Shown here: positions 1 to 6,098 of the stretch, piece after piece | Numbering within the stretch: the first letter of the stretch is position 1 | Layout: every line of letters starts with the position of its first letter | Source of the DNA: Alphaproteobacteria bacterium UBA3307 | GTDB taxonomy: Bacteria > Pseudomonadota > Alphaproteobacteria > RF32 > CAG-239 | NCBI GenBank assembly: GCA_002361365.1 | Contig: DEST01000040.1 | Span: 1 to 6,480 of the forward strand | Direction of reading: 5' to 3' | Length of the DNA stretch: 6,480 bases | Translations under genes and position numbers: made by a program | The notes under the pieces: generated by a model | Told to the model about the DNA's origin: nothing | Database searches by the model: none | Seen by the model: only the letters and a program-made list of their open reading frames with translations

Positions 1-157
1 CACGACGAGCTGCCTCAATTTGACGCGCTGTTACACGGTCAGGAGTCAAAGCCTTCAAACCATACATACCGAAATTCAGTTCAGATCCACCTTTGGCCAA
101 GCCGTGAATACGACCTTTATGCTGTTTGTGGAATTTTAAACGTTTTGGACTTAACAT
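1..157 (-). CDS. rplP: 50S ribosomal protein L16 (uL16), 5' part only
   Basis: This is the start of ribosomal protein L16, a large-subunit protein near the A site and the peptidyl transferase region that is needed late in 50S assembly. Only the first 52 codons are present because the gene runs off the window at base 1; L16 is usually about 137 residues. The translation begins MLSPKRLKFHKQHKGR and continues with GLAKGGSELNFGMYGLKAL and then TARQIEAARR, the standard L16 N-terminus. The ATG (155-157) lies 20 nt after the rpsC stop and is preceded by a GAGG-type ribosome binding site. Its position directly after rpsC is canonical for the S10 operon. Nothing odd is seen apart from truncation by the window edge. 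Confidence 0.97.
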   Translation of the reverse strand, partial: MLSPKRLKFHKQHKGRIHGLAKGGSELNFGMYGLKALTPDRVTARQIEAARR

Positions 158-177
158 TTTATTTCAACCTCGCGTTA

Positions 178-846
178 TTATTTTTGTTCAGTCAACTTTT
201 TGTCTTGCGCCATCGGATCATGACCTAAAATTTCGCCTTTATAGATCCAAACTTTTACGCCGCAAGCGCCATAAGTCGTATGAGCTGTTGAGGTTGCATA
301 GTCAATATCCGCACGCAATGTGTGCAACGGCACACGGCCTTCACGGTAATATTCGGTTCTGGCAATTTCTGCACCACCCAAACGACCGCTGCAGCAAACT
401 TTGATACCTTCTGCACCCAAACGCAATGCCGATTGCATAACTCTCTTCATAGCACGACGGAATGCCACACGGCGTTCCAACTGTTGCGCCACCGAATCAG
501 CAACCAATTTTGCATCAAGCTCCGGCTTTCTGACTTCTACGATGTTTAATTGCACTTCGGATTCAGTCAATTTTTGAATTTCTTTTCTTAAATTTTCAAT
601 ATCCTGTCCCTTCTTGCCAATTACAACACCCGGTCTGGCTGAATGAATGGTGACTCTGGCCTTTTTAGCCGGACGTTCAATCACAATACGACTGACACCG
701 GCCTGATCCAATTTCTCATTCAAAAATTTTTTAATTTTCAGATCTTCGTGGAGATAGTCAGTAAACTTTTCATCAGCATACCAACGAGAGTCCCAAGTGC
801 GATTTACACCTAAACGAAGACTGGTAGGATTAACTTTCTGTCCCAT
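178..846 (-). CDS. rpsC: 30S ribosomal protein S3 (uS3)
   Basis: S3 is a head protein of the small subunit that lines the mRNA entry channel with S4 and S5. The 222-residue product is of usual length. It starts MGQKVNPTSLRLGVNRTWDSRW. A type II KH RNA-binding domain follows, with its signature loop VIGKKGQDI at residues 75-83. The C-terminal S3 domain includes GRLGGAEIARTEYYREGRVP, and the protein ends near HDPMAQDK, a tail I associate with alphaproteobacterial S3 (from memory). The start lies 5 nt after the rplV stop. The Shine-Dalgarno (GGGGAG) spans the last codons and stop of rplV, so the two genes are probably translationally coupled. Confidence 0.99.
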   Translation of the reverse strand: MGQKVNPTSLRLGVNRTWDSRWYADEKFTDYLHEDLKIKKFLNEKLDQAGVSRIVIERPAKKARVTIHSARPGVVIGKKGQDIENLRKEIQKLTESEVQLNIVEVRKPELDAKLVADSVAQQLERRVAFRRAMKRVMQSALRLGAEGIKVCCSGRLGGAEIARTEYYREGRVPLHTLRADIDYATSTAHTTYGACGVKVWIYKGEILGHDPMAQDKKLTEQK

Positions 847-851
847 TTATC

Positions 852-1208
852 TTACTCCCCACACTCTGAAACGACAATGGTCATCATTGAAAACGGCTTT
901 AAAATCCGCGCGCTTCTTCCGCGACCACGAGCGTTCATACGCTTCATTACAATACCTTTACCGACATATGCCTCACTTACGACAAGCTTGTCGATATTCA
1001 TATTATGATTATTTTCCGCATTGGAAATTGCTGATTGCAACAATTCCAACGCAACCTTTGCGATTCTCTTCTTGGAGAAGCTCAATTCGGCTACCGCTTT
1101 CTCCGCCTTCAGCCCGCGAATGGTTTGTGCCACCAAATTCAGCTTGCGAGCACTTGTGCGAATGGCGCGGCAAACAGCCTTTGCTTGTTTTACTTGATTT
1201 TCAGCCAT
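852..1208 (-). CDS. rplV: 50S ribosomal protein L22 (uL22)
   Basis: L22 binds all domains of 23S rRNA; its long beta-hairpin lines the peptide exit tunnel next to the L4 loop. The product has 118 residues, slightly longer than E. coli L22. Family signatures are RTSARKLNLVAQTIRG (residues 17-32), AISNAENN (60-67), the acidic VVSEAYVGKG segment and the hairpin MKRMNARGRGR (88-98). The Met-Lys-Arg tripeptide, whose loss in E. coli L22 gives macrolide resistance, is intact at 88-90. The end of the hairpin reads KPFSMMTIVV, where E. coli has a Ser-His-Ile-Thr motif; ARGRGR plus KPFS resembles alphaproteobacterial L22. The start is 2 nt after the rpsS stop, with an AGAGAGG site inside the end of rpsS. 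Confidence 0.98.
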   Translation of the reverse strand: MAENQVKQAKAVCRAIRTSARKLNLVAQTIRGLKAEKAVAELSFSKKRIAKVALELLQSAISNAENNHNMNIDKLVVSEAYVGKGIVMKRMNARGRGRSARILKPFSMMTIVVSECGE

Positions 1209-1210
1209 AA

Positions 1211-1486
1211 TTAACCTCTCTTCGCAGTATCTTTGGTGTGGCCGTAGAAGGTACGAGTCGGAGCAAATTCACCGAATTTGTGACCAACCATATCTTCGGT
1301 AACCAGTACCGGAATAAATTTGTGACCGTTATGAACACCAAATGTCAAACCGACAAATTGCGGTAACATTGTTGAACGACGGGACCAAATTTTAATCACT
1401 TCATTACGGCTAGCATTTCTAGCAGCGTCAGCTTTCTTCAAGAGATAGCCATCAACAAAAGGTCCTTTCCATACAGAACGAGTCAT
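1211..1486 (-). CDS. rpsS: 30S ribosomal protein S19 (uS19)
   Basis: S19 sits in the head of the small subunit, with S13, and contacts the large subunit through the intersubunit bridges. The 91-residue product matches the usual length and carries the family signatures: SVWKGPFVDGYLLKK near the N-terminus, IKIWSRRSTMLPQFVGLTF in the middle, and GHKFGEFAPTRTFYGHTKD near the C-terminus. The start is separated from the rplB stop by 15 nt containing AAGGAG, a strong ribosome binding site. The stop lies 2 nt before the rplV start. Nothing unusual is seen. Confidence 0.99.
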   Translation of the reverse strand: MTRSVWKGPFVDGYLLKKADAARNASRNEVIKIWSRRSTMLPQFVGLTFGVHNGHKFIPVLVTEDMVGHKFGEFAPTRTFYGHTKDTAKRG

Positions 1487-1501
1487 TAGCTTTTCTCCTT
1501 A

Positions 1502-2335
1502 TTAGTTTTTGTTATCGTGACGAGATCTCATAATAAAGCGATCTGTCTTCTTGTTAGAACGAGTCTTGGCTCCCTTAGTCGGCTTACCCCACGGTGTAAC
1601 CGGATGGCGACCGCCTGAGGTTCTGCCTTCACCACCACCGAGCGGGTGATCAACCGGATTCATCGCAACACCACGCGTAACCGGACGGTTACCGAGCCAA
1701 CGATTGCGACCAGCCTTGCCAAGAGAAATATTCTGGTTATCCGGATTTGAAACAGCGCCGACTGTTGCCAAGCACTCTTCACGAACAATACGAAGTTCAC
1801 CAGAATTCAGCTTCAGTTGAACATAACCGGCGTCCTTACCTACAACTTGCGCATAGCATCCGGCAGAACGTACCAACTGGCCGCCTTTGCCCGACTTCAG
1901 CTCAATGTTGTGTACAATCGTACCAACCGGCATATTCTTAAGAGGCATAGCATTACCCGGCTTAATATCTGCCTTAGAAGCAGAAATTACTTTATCGCCG
2001 GCTTTCAGTCTTTGCGGAGCCAAAATATAAGCCTTTTCGCCGTCGCTATAGCTAATCAAAGCAATAAACGCCGTACGATTCGGATCATATTCGATTCTTT
2101 CAACCGTTGCCTCACAATCAAATTTATTACGCTTAAAATCAATCATACGATAGCTGCGTTTATGACCGCCACCGATACGACGACTTGTAACGTGTCCGTA
2201 ATTATCACGCCCACCTGTTTTCGAAATACCTTTCGTTAAACTCTTTTCAGGCTTGCCTTTATAAAGCTCGCTTTTATCAACGAGAATAAGTTGGCGACGC
2301 CCTGCAGATGTAGGCTTATATGTATTCAATGCCAT
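1502..2335 (-). CDS. rplB: 50S ribosomal protein L2 (uL2)
   Basis: L2 is a highly conserved large-subunit protein needed for subunit association and for building the peptidyl transferase centre. The 277-residue product is full length. The N-terminal OB-fold-like RNA-binding half includes GRDNYGHVTSRRIGGGHKR (residues 42-60). The SH3-like half leads to the C-terminal signature VDHPLGGGEGRTSGGRHP (residues 228-245), where His230 aligns with the conserved E. coli His229 near the catalytic centre. The basic tail has RSNKKTDRFIMRSRHDNKN. The start is 2 nt after the rplW stop; an AGGA site lies within the last codons of rplW, indicating translational coupling. Confidence 0.99.
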   Translation of the reverse strand: MALNTYKPTSAGRRQLILVDKSELYKGKPEKSLTKGISKTGGRDNYGHVTSRRIGGGHKRSYRMIDFKRNKFDCEATVERIEYDPNRTAFIALISYSDGEKAYILAPQRLKAGDKVISASKADIKPGNAMPLKNMPVGTIVHNIELKSGKGGQLVRSAGCYAQVVGKDAGYVQLKLNSGELRIVREECLATVGAVSNPDNQNISLGKAGRNRWLGNRPVTRGVAMNPVDHPLGGGEGRTSGGRHPVTPWGKPTKGAKTRSNKKTDRFIMRSRHDNKN

Positions 2336-2337
2336 AA

Positions 2338-2652
2338 TTAAATTCCTGTTGTAACATCAATATTTTGACCCTCAGCAAGTGTAACAATCGCCTTTTTAAA
2401 GTCCGGACGATGTCCTTCATGACCTCTAAAGCTCTTGACCTTACCGAATTGTTTGATGGTATTTACCTTATTTACTTTTACATTAAAAATTGCTTCAACA
2501 GCAGATTTAATGCATTCTTTGGTTGCAGATAAAGGTACTATGAATACCACTTTTCCTGCCTCCGATGAAATCATAGATTTTTCGGTAATTACCGGACGTA
2601 CCAATGTATCATACATTGCCGCAGTCACATTGTTTGATTTGTTATTAGCCAT
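2338..2652 (-). CDS. rplW: 50S ribosomal protein L23 (uL23)
   Basis: L23 surrounds the exit of the peptide tunnel and is the docking site for trigger factor and the signal recognition particle. The product is 104 residues. The family core begins LVRPVITEKS (residues 17-26); Glu24 aligns with E. coli Glu18, the residue known to contact trigger factor and SRP. It continues with AVEAIFNVKVNKVNT and ends with KKAIVTLAEGQNID. There is a short extra N-terminal stretch before the core (MANNKSNN). The ATG overlaps the rplD stop by 8 nt (ATGGCTAA, 2645-2652), which fixes the start and implies translational coupling. Confidence 0.98.
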   Translation of the reverse strand: MANNKSNNVTAAMYDTLVRPVITEKSMISSEAGKVVFIVPLSATKECIKSAVEAIFNVKVNKVNTIKQFGKVKSFRGHEGHRPDFKKAIVTLAEGQNIDVTTGI

Positions 2653-3268
2653 TTAATCTCTCCTCTAAGCAATTCACCGCGTCTTTGGTTAATACCAGTT
2701 TGTCCTTTCTCAAGATGTCATAAACGTTTGCCCCAATTGTCGGAAGAATATCTACTCCCTCAATATTGCGGCTGGCAAGCGCAAAATTGACATCCACTTC
2801 CTTACCGTCAATAATCAGGCAGTTTGTCCACCCGCAAGCAGCCAACTTAGTTTTCAAGTCGCTTGTTTTAGGAGCCGACAGCTTTGCCTCATCAATAACA
2901 ATAAGGTTCCCCTCTTTCGCTTTTGCCGAGAGAGCGGTCTTCAGACCGAGTTTTCTGAACTTTTTGGTCAAATCAAAAGAGTGATCTCTCACAATCGGAC
3001 CAAAAACAACGCCACCTTTACGGAATTGTGCGCCTTTTCTTGAACCTTGACGTGCATTGCCCGAACCTTTTTGTTTGAACGGTTTAGACGGCGTCAAAGC
3101 CACATCGGAACGACCTTTGGTAGCGTGATTGCCGCTTTGCAATCTGGCAAGTTGCCAAGTCACAACGCGTTGCAAAATATCGGAACGAACTTCCAAACCA
3201 TAAATTGAGTCATTCAGTTCAATTGAACCGACATTTTTATTTTCTAAATTTAAGATGTCCTGTTTCAT
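2645..3268 (-). CDS. rplD: 50S ribosomal protein L4 (uL4)
   Basis: L4 binds domain I of 23S rRNA and sends a long basic loop into the exit tunnel opposite L22. In E. coli it is also the feedback repressor of the S10 operon; whether it does so here is unknown. The product is 207 residues, the usual length. The tunnel loop is clear at about residues 45-95, with KPFKQKGSGNARQGSRKGAQ and GGVVFGP. A Rossmann-like globular part follows, with TALSAKAKEGNLIVID and ASRNIEGVDILPTIGANVYD near the C-terminus. The start lies 15 nt after the rplC stop, behind an AAGGAA ribosome binding site. The stop overlaps the rplW start by 8 nt. Confidence 0.98.
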   Translation of the reverse strand: MKQDILNLENKNVGSIELNDSIYGLEVRSDILQRVVTWQLARLQSGNHATKGRSDVALTPSKPFKQKGSGNARQGSRKGAQFRKGGVVFGPIVRDHSFDLTKKFRKLGLKTALSAKAKEGNLIVIDEAKLSAPKTSDLKTKLAACGWTNCLIIDGKEVDVNFALASRNIEGVDILPTIGANVYDILRKDKLVLTKDAVNCLEERLNG

Positions 3269-3283
3269 ATCTTTTTCCTTACA

Positions 3284-4009
3284 TTACTCTGCGTTTTCCG
3301 CCGGTGTTTCCACCTTAGCGGCAACAGGTTCATCAACTTTTTTCAGTCCGGCAGGCATCGGCAGAGCAACAGTTGCCGGTTTCTTTACCGCATCGGTAAT
3401 TCTTACCCAAGTGTTTTCACACCCCGGAACACCACCTTTAACCATAATCAGTCCTCTGGCAGAATCAACCGAAACAACCTTCAGGTTTTGAACAGTTACC
3501 CGTTCAGCTCCCATATGTCCAGCCATTTTCTTGCCTTTAAACACTTTACCCGGATCTTGTCTTTGTCCTGTAGAACCGTGTGAACGGTGCGAAATAGATA
3601 CACCGTGCGATGCTTCCAAACCGGCAAAGTTATGACGTTTCATAACACCGGCAAAGCCTTTACCGTTAGATGTTGCACAAACATCAACATATTGTCCGGC
3701 AACAAAATGTTCCACAGATAATTCGGAACCGGCAGAAAGCAAGCAATCTTCAGAAACTCTGAATTCCCATAGTTTCTTTTTCGGTTCCACTTTAGCCTTA
3801 GCAAAATATCCCTTCAACGGCTTGCTGACATTTTTAGACTTTACGGCGCCGGTTCCAAGCTGAACCGCGTTGTATCCGTCCTTTTCGGCAGTCTTTACAT
3901 TTACCACCTGCAAACCCTCAACACTCAGAACCGTTACCGGCACATGTGTTCCGTCTGCTTGGAAAATGCGGGACATTCCTAATTTTTTTGCGATTAGACC
4001 AGTACGCAT
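3284..4009 (-). CDS. rplC: 50S ribosomal protein L3 (uL3)
   Basis: L3 is a primary assembly protein of the large subunit whose central extension reaches toward the peptidyl transferase centre. The 241-residue product starts MRTGLIAKKLGMSRIF and contains SNGKGFAGVMKRHNF (114-128), SHRSHGSTGQRQDPGKV (140-156) and GKKMAGHMGAERVTVQNL. The GQRQ segment (Gln149, Gln151) covers the region where E. coli L3 is N5-methylated on a glutamine by PrmB. Beyond about residue 211 there is a roughly 30-residue Ala/Lys/Glu/Pro-rich tail, absent from E. coli L3 (209 residues) but common in alphaproteobacteria as I recall. The gene is 59 nt downstream of rpsJ and is preceded by AAAAGGA. Confidence 0.99.
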   Translation of the reverse strand: MRTGLIAKKLGMSRIFQADGTHVPVTVLSVEGLQVVNVKTAEKDGYNAVQLGTGAVKSKNVSKPLKGYFAKAKVEPKKKLWEFRVSEDCLLSAGSELSVEHFVAGQYVDVCATSNGKGFAGVMKRHNFAGLEASHGVSISHRSHGSTGQRQDPGKVFKGKKMAGHMGAERVTVQNLKVVSVDSARGLIMVKGGVPGCENTWVRITDAVKKPATVALPMPAGLKKVDEPVAAKVETPAENAE

Positions 4010-4068
4010 TATTATTTTTCCTTTTCTTAATAGGTTGATAGCTCTCTAAAAGCACCAACATTAAATTA

Positions 4069-4377
4069 TTACAATTTGATTTCAACATTAACACCGGCAG
4101 CCAAATCAAGCTTCATCAAAGCATCAACCGTTTGCGGTGTTGGGTCGACAATATCCAAAAGTCTTTTATGTGTGCGAATTTCAAACTGCTCACGAGATTT
4201 TTTATCAACGTGCGGCGAACGATTCACCGTAAACTTTTCGATTTTGTTCGGCAGAGGTATCGGACCTCTTACATTTGCGCCTGTTCTCTTGGCCGTATGC
4301 ACGATTTCTGCAGTAGAAAGGTCGAGCAAACGATGATCAAAAGCCTTCAGGCGAATTCGTATATTTTGTGTTTCCAT
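4069..4377 (-). CDS. rpsJ: 30S ribosomal protein S10 (uS10, NusE)
   Basis: S10 is a small-subunit head protein and also, as NusE, a partner of NusB in transcription antitermination of rRNA operons. The 102-residue product is the usual length. It shows the family signature IRIRLKAFDHRLLDLS at residues 6-21, GPIPLPNKIEKFTVNRSPHV at 38-57 with the exposed loop that enters the ribosome, and QFEIRTHKRLLDI at 64-76. It is the first gene of the S10 operon. The ATG is preceded by an AGGAAA ribosome binding site about 10 nt upstream. The preceding leader and promoter are described separately. Upstream lies trmB, not tuf or fusA. Confidence 0.99.
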   Translation of the reverse strand: METQNIRIRLKAFDHRLLDLSTAEIVHTAKRTGANVRGPIPLPNKIEKFTVNRSPHVDKKSREQFEIRTHKRLLDIVDPTPQTVDALMKLDLAAGVNVEIKL

Positions 4378-4536
4378 TTTATACTTTTCCTATAACTAAA
4401 CGGCAAAAAACACCTCACGCGGTATCCCCTGCCATCTAAAATTTGTTAAACTTTGCAAACTCTTTCGCAACAAAGGTTTGCGCTATATTTTATATTTGCT
4501 TCGCTGCGAGGTAAACCCTCTCAAAACAATTGTTGT
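4378..4536 (-). promoter_or_regulatory. S10 operon 5' leader with foldable elements
   Basis: This is the inferred untranslated leader of the S10 operon, about 159 nt from the predicted transcription start (near 4536) to the rpsJ ATG. In RNA order it contains a small GAGG/CCTC hairpin (4508-4520, 5-nt loop). A stronger hairpin follows (4455-4481), with arms GCAAAC/GTTTGC extended by CTTT/AAAG across one bulged A. Near the gene, GAGGT (4412-4416) is followed by six Ts (4405-4410). ACCTC (4508-4512), which forms one arm of the first hairpin, could instead pair with this GAGGT. A seven-codon micro-ORF (4415-4435, MAGDTA) has no ribosome binding site. In E. coli the S10 leader is the target of L4; this leader shows no similarity I can recognise, so regulation is an inference. 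Confidence 0.45.
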
Positions 4537-4542
4537 AGCGAG

Positions 4543-4571
4543 CTTATAACATAACAAAAATTGAATTGCAA
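4543..4571 (-). promoter_or_regulatory. S10 operon promoter (sigma70-like)
   Basis: On the minus strand a -35 box TTGCAA (4566-4571) and a -10 box TATAAG (4543-4548) are separated by 17 bp, a good housekeeping-sigma match. The expected start is an A near 4536. Immediately upstream of the -35, after a GC dinucleotide, lie 27 consecutive A/T base pairs (4574-4600), resembling an UP element that would bind the RNA polymerase alpha C-terminal domain, as expected for a highly expressed ribosomal operon. It is the only well-spaced match I found between trmB and rpsJ. Confidence 0.65.
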
Positions 4572-4592
4572 GCAAAAAATTAAAAATATTTT

Positions 4593-4646
4593 AAAAAAAA
4601 TGACAGAATCGCCATTTCGAGTCTAAAACGCACACAACGATTCTGT
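4593..4646 (-). terminator. Intrinsic terminator downstream of trmB
   Basis: On the minus strand, ACAGAATCG (complement of 4638-4646) and CGATTCTGT (complement of 4603-4611) form a perfect 9-bp stem. The loop is large (26 nt), and the stem is followed by CA and eight Ts (4593-4600). It lies about 36 bp past the trmB stop. The opposite strand also has T-runs after the stem (4646-4650), so it may work weakly in both directions. The large loop makes it less ideal than a classical terminator. Confidence 0.65.
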
Positions 4647-4681
4647 TTTTCTGGATTTTTTAAAGTCGTTTTTCAGCGATT

Positions 4682-5410
4682 TCACAGCCGTTCAAACTCA
4701 AAAAATACCGGACGACGTCCCTCTCTGACAGCCTTGCGCTGATATTTGGTTTCCACCCAATCAGCCGGTGGATTTCGCCAATCGTCAGACGTTTTTGCCG
4801 TCCATCTAAAATGCGGATTATTGTGCATTGTTTCAAGTGTCCATCGTTTATAAATCGGATGATCGGTTGCCACCTGTAAAATACCGCCTTTTTTTAAGAG
4901 CCTCGCCAATTCTTTCAGATTATCCGGATTGATAAAACGTCGCTCAGCATGCCGTTTTTTGGGCCACGGATCAGGAAACAGCAAATAGATTTTATCAAAC
5001 GCTGCATCAGGCAGAGCATCGAATAGCAAGCGAACATCATCATTATAGATTCGTACATTGTCAGCACGCCCTGTTTCTAAAGCAACTTGTTGCAAATCTT
5101 CAGGATTTCCTTTTTTAAGTCCGGTTAGCAATGACAAAAGTTGCGCCACCCCGTTTTGATAAACTTCCACTCCTACAAAACCTACATCAGGCATACGTTT
5201 TGCCAATGCGGCCAAATGGTCGCCATCACCGAAGCCTATTTCCAAATAGTATTTGCTTTTAGATACACCAAAGCATTCCGCCATATTATTTTTATGGGTG
5301 GAATCTAATAACATACACGGCAAAAAACTATCAAGCAAAAAACTTTTTGCTTTATGAATAATGCGCCCCTTGCGCCGCCCGAAAAACTTTGGTTTTTCCA
5401 AATTATTCAT
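4682..5410 (-). CDS. trmB: tRNA (guanine-N7-)-methyltransferase TrmB
   Basis: TrmB transfers a methyl group from S-adenosylmethionine to N7 of G46 in the variable loop of tRNAs, in the cytoplasm. The product is 242 residues from the chosen start. Motifs: FFGRRKG (residues 9-15) at the N-terminus, the SAM-binding loop LEIGFGDGDH (56-65), the acidic VGVEVY after strand 2, NDD (123-125), the family hallmark LFPDPWPKKRH (144-154), TDHP (182-185) and TKYQRKA (221-227). The ATG at 5410 overlaps the regulator's stop as ATGAATAA (8 nt), suggesting translational coupling. In-frame ATGs at 5422 and 5428 would add 4 or 6 residues; none has a clear ribosome binding site. It follows the XRE regulator in one operon. 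Confidence 0.96.
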   Translation of the reverse strand: MNNLEKPKFFGRRKGRIIHKAKSFLLDSFLPCMLLDSTHKNNMAECFGVSKSKYYLEIGFGDGDHLAALAKRMPDVGFVGVEVYQNGVAQLLSLLTGLKKGNPEDLQQVALETGRADNVRIYNDDVRLLFDALPDAAFDKIYLLFPDPWPKKRHAERRFINPDNLKELARLLKKGGILQVATDHPIYKRWTLETMHNNPHFRWTAKTSDDWRNPPADWVETKYQRKAVREGRRPVFFEFERL

Positions 5411-5924
5411 CGTAGTCTTCATCACCATATCGCGGACATTCGTCCATCATATGAGCTAAACCTGCTGTAGATTTAGAAAGTGCCACCATCAAATCAAACA
5501 ATTGTTTGGCAATATTTCGATTCGGAATTTTATAATATGCACGTACCAACTGCAAAGTTTCTGCACGTTTCATAGGGTCATCATCAATCACGGCAGAGCT
5601 TTCGGCAACCATTAATGTTTGCGGGCTTGCATTCAACATTCTCGGACTAAGCGAAGCCACATCGTCGTCCATATCTTCAAAAAAGAAATCCATAGGCACT
5701 TTAAGCACCTTACTTATATCCCATAAACGGCTAGCCCCAACACGGTTTGCTCCTTTTTCATATTTTTGTACTTGCTGAAAAGTAAGCCCAAGCATATCAG
5801 CCATTTGCTGCTGCGTAATATGCAAAATGGTACGACGCAAACGGATTCGTTGCCCAACGTGCACATCTACCGGATTCGGTTCATTGTCATCAATTCTGCC
5901 TCTGATTGATTTTATCTTAGTCAT
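5403..5924 (-). CDS. XRE-family helix-turn-helix transcriptional regulator
   Basis: This is a 173-residue DNA-binding protein with an N-terminal XRE/Cro-CI type helix-turn-helix at about residues 22-84: VGQRIRLRR, then TQQQMADMLGLTFQQVQKYEKG with the recognition helix around 48-56, then ANRVGASRLWDISKVLKVP. FFFEDM ends the domain. The remaining part, about 90 residues, includes an amphipathic segment (AETLQLVRAYYKI...LFDLMVAL) that may mediate dimerisation, and an acidic end (DEDYDE). PNPVDVHVGQRIRLRR is a signature I associate with alphaproteobacterial regulators often located near metK and trmB. It has its own promoter, an AAAGGTG ribosome binding site, and overlaps trmB by 8 nt. Its target genes cannot be read from the sequence; a palindrome in its own 5' UTR suggests possible autoregulation. 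Confidence 0.93.
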   Translation of the reverse strand: MTKIKSIRGRIDDNEPNPVDVHVGQRIRLRRTILHITQQQMADMLGLTFQQVQKYEKGANRVGASRLWDISKVLKVPMDFFFEDMDDDVASLSPRMLNASPQTLMVAESSAVIDDDPMKRAETLQLVRAYYKIPNRNIAKQLFDLMVALSKSTAGLAHMMDECPRYGDEDYDE

Positions 5925-5933
5925 AATTCACCT

Positions 5934-5947
5934 TTAATACATATTAA
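5934..5947. promoter_or_regulatory. Candidate operator palindrome in regulator 5' UTR
   Basis: TTAATA and TATTAA form 6-bp inverted arms around a 2-bp centre. They lie between the predicted transcription start (about 5951-5952) and the ribosome binding site (5929-5935) of the XRE regulator, slightly overlapping the latter. XRE proteins bind as dimers to such short palindromes and often repress themselves, so this is a plausible operator. AT-rich palindromes also occur by chance. It resembles a CtrA-type TTAA pair but with 6 rather than 7 bases between the halves. Confidence 0.3.
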
Positions 5948-5958
5948 CCACCAAGTTA

Positions 5959-5987
5959 TATATAATGTTTTAGTAATCTGATGTCAA
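5959..5987 (-). promoter_or_regulatory. Promoter of XRE regulator-trmB operon
   Basis: On the minus strand a perfect -35 box TTGACA (5982-5987) is followed after exactly 17 bp by TATATA (5959-5964). The expected start is a G at about 5951-5952, giving a 5' UTR of about 27 nt before the regulator ATG (5924). The -10 lies inside the 10-bp palindrome TTATATATAA (5956-5965). This is the best sigma70-type match in the window. Confidence 0.75.
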
Positions 5988-6042
5988 ATATAAAATCTCA
6001 ATTATGCAAACCATAAGTTGAAATATTATAACTTACGGGAGA

Positions 6043-6095
6043 ATAAAAGTTGAAGATAAAATAACATTTGAAAGCCCTTCAATATCAACTTTTAT
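6043..6095. repeat. 11-bp perfect inverted repeat with nested hairpin
   Basis: ATAAAAGTTGA (6043-6053) and TCAACTTTTAT (6085-6095) are perfect inverted arms separated by 31 nt. Inside the loop TTGAA (6068-6072) and TTCAA (6078-6082) form a second, 5-bp hairpin. The AAGTTGAA core also occurs as a direct copy at 6015-6022. The element lies about 55 bp upstream of the regulator's -35 box. It could be a cruciform, an operator for a dimeric protein, or chance in AT-rich DNA. Confidence 0.5.
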
Positions 6096-6098
6096 ATA
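6068..6098 (+). promoter_or_regulatory. Possible plus-strand promoter (weak)
   Basis: TTGAAA (6068-6073) and a TATATA-like box (6092-6098) are spaced 18-19 bp apart on the plus strand. If real, transcription would start near 6105 and end at the plus-strand terminator at 6293-6320, giving an RNA of about 215 nt. The spacing is slightly long and AT-rich DNA yields such matches easily, so this is a weak call. Confidence 0.25.

Noticed and set aside
1817..2239. Plus-strand frame of 140 codons opposite rplB, and similar long frames opposite rpsC/rplV (797-1210), rplD, rplW, rplC and rpsJ
   Set aside because: They are antisense shadows of highly conserved ribosomal protein genes, without ribosome binding sites or recognisable protein features.
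4010..4068. Possible hairpin in the 59-nt rpsJ-rplC gap (GTTG/CAAC with GCT/AGC)
   Set aside because: The stem is short and broken by an internal loop and there is no T-run after it, so neither terminator nor regulatory element can be supported.
3918..4109. Minus-strand frame of 63 codons spanning the rpsJ-rplC gap
   Set aside because: It overlaps the end of rpsJ and the start of rplC in another frame; the rplC ATG with its AAAAGGA site is the real start in this region.
5934..5947. CtrA binding site (TTAA-N7-TTAA)
   Set aside because: The two TTAA halves are separated by 6 bases rather than 7, and such matches are common in AT-rich DNA; kept only as a generic palindrome.
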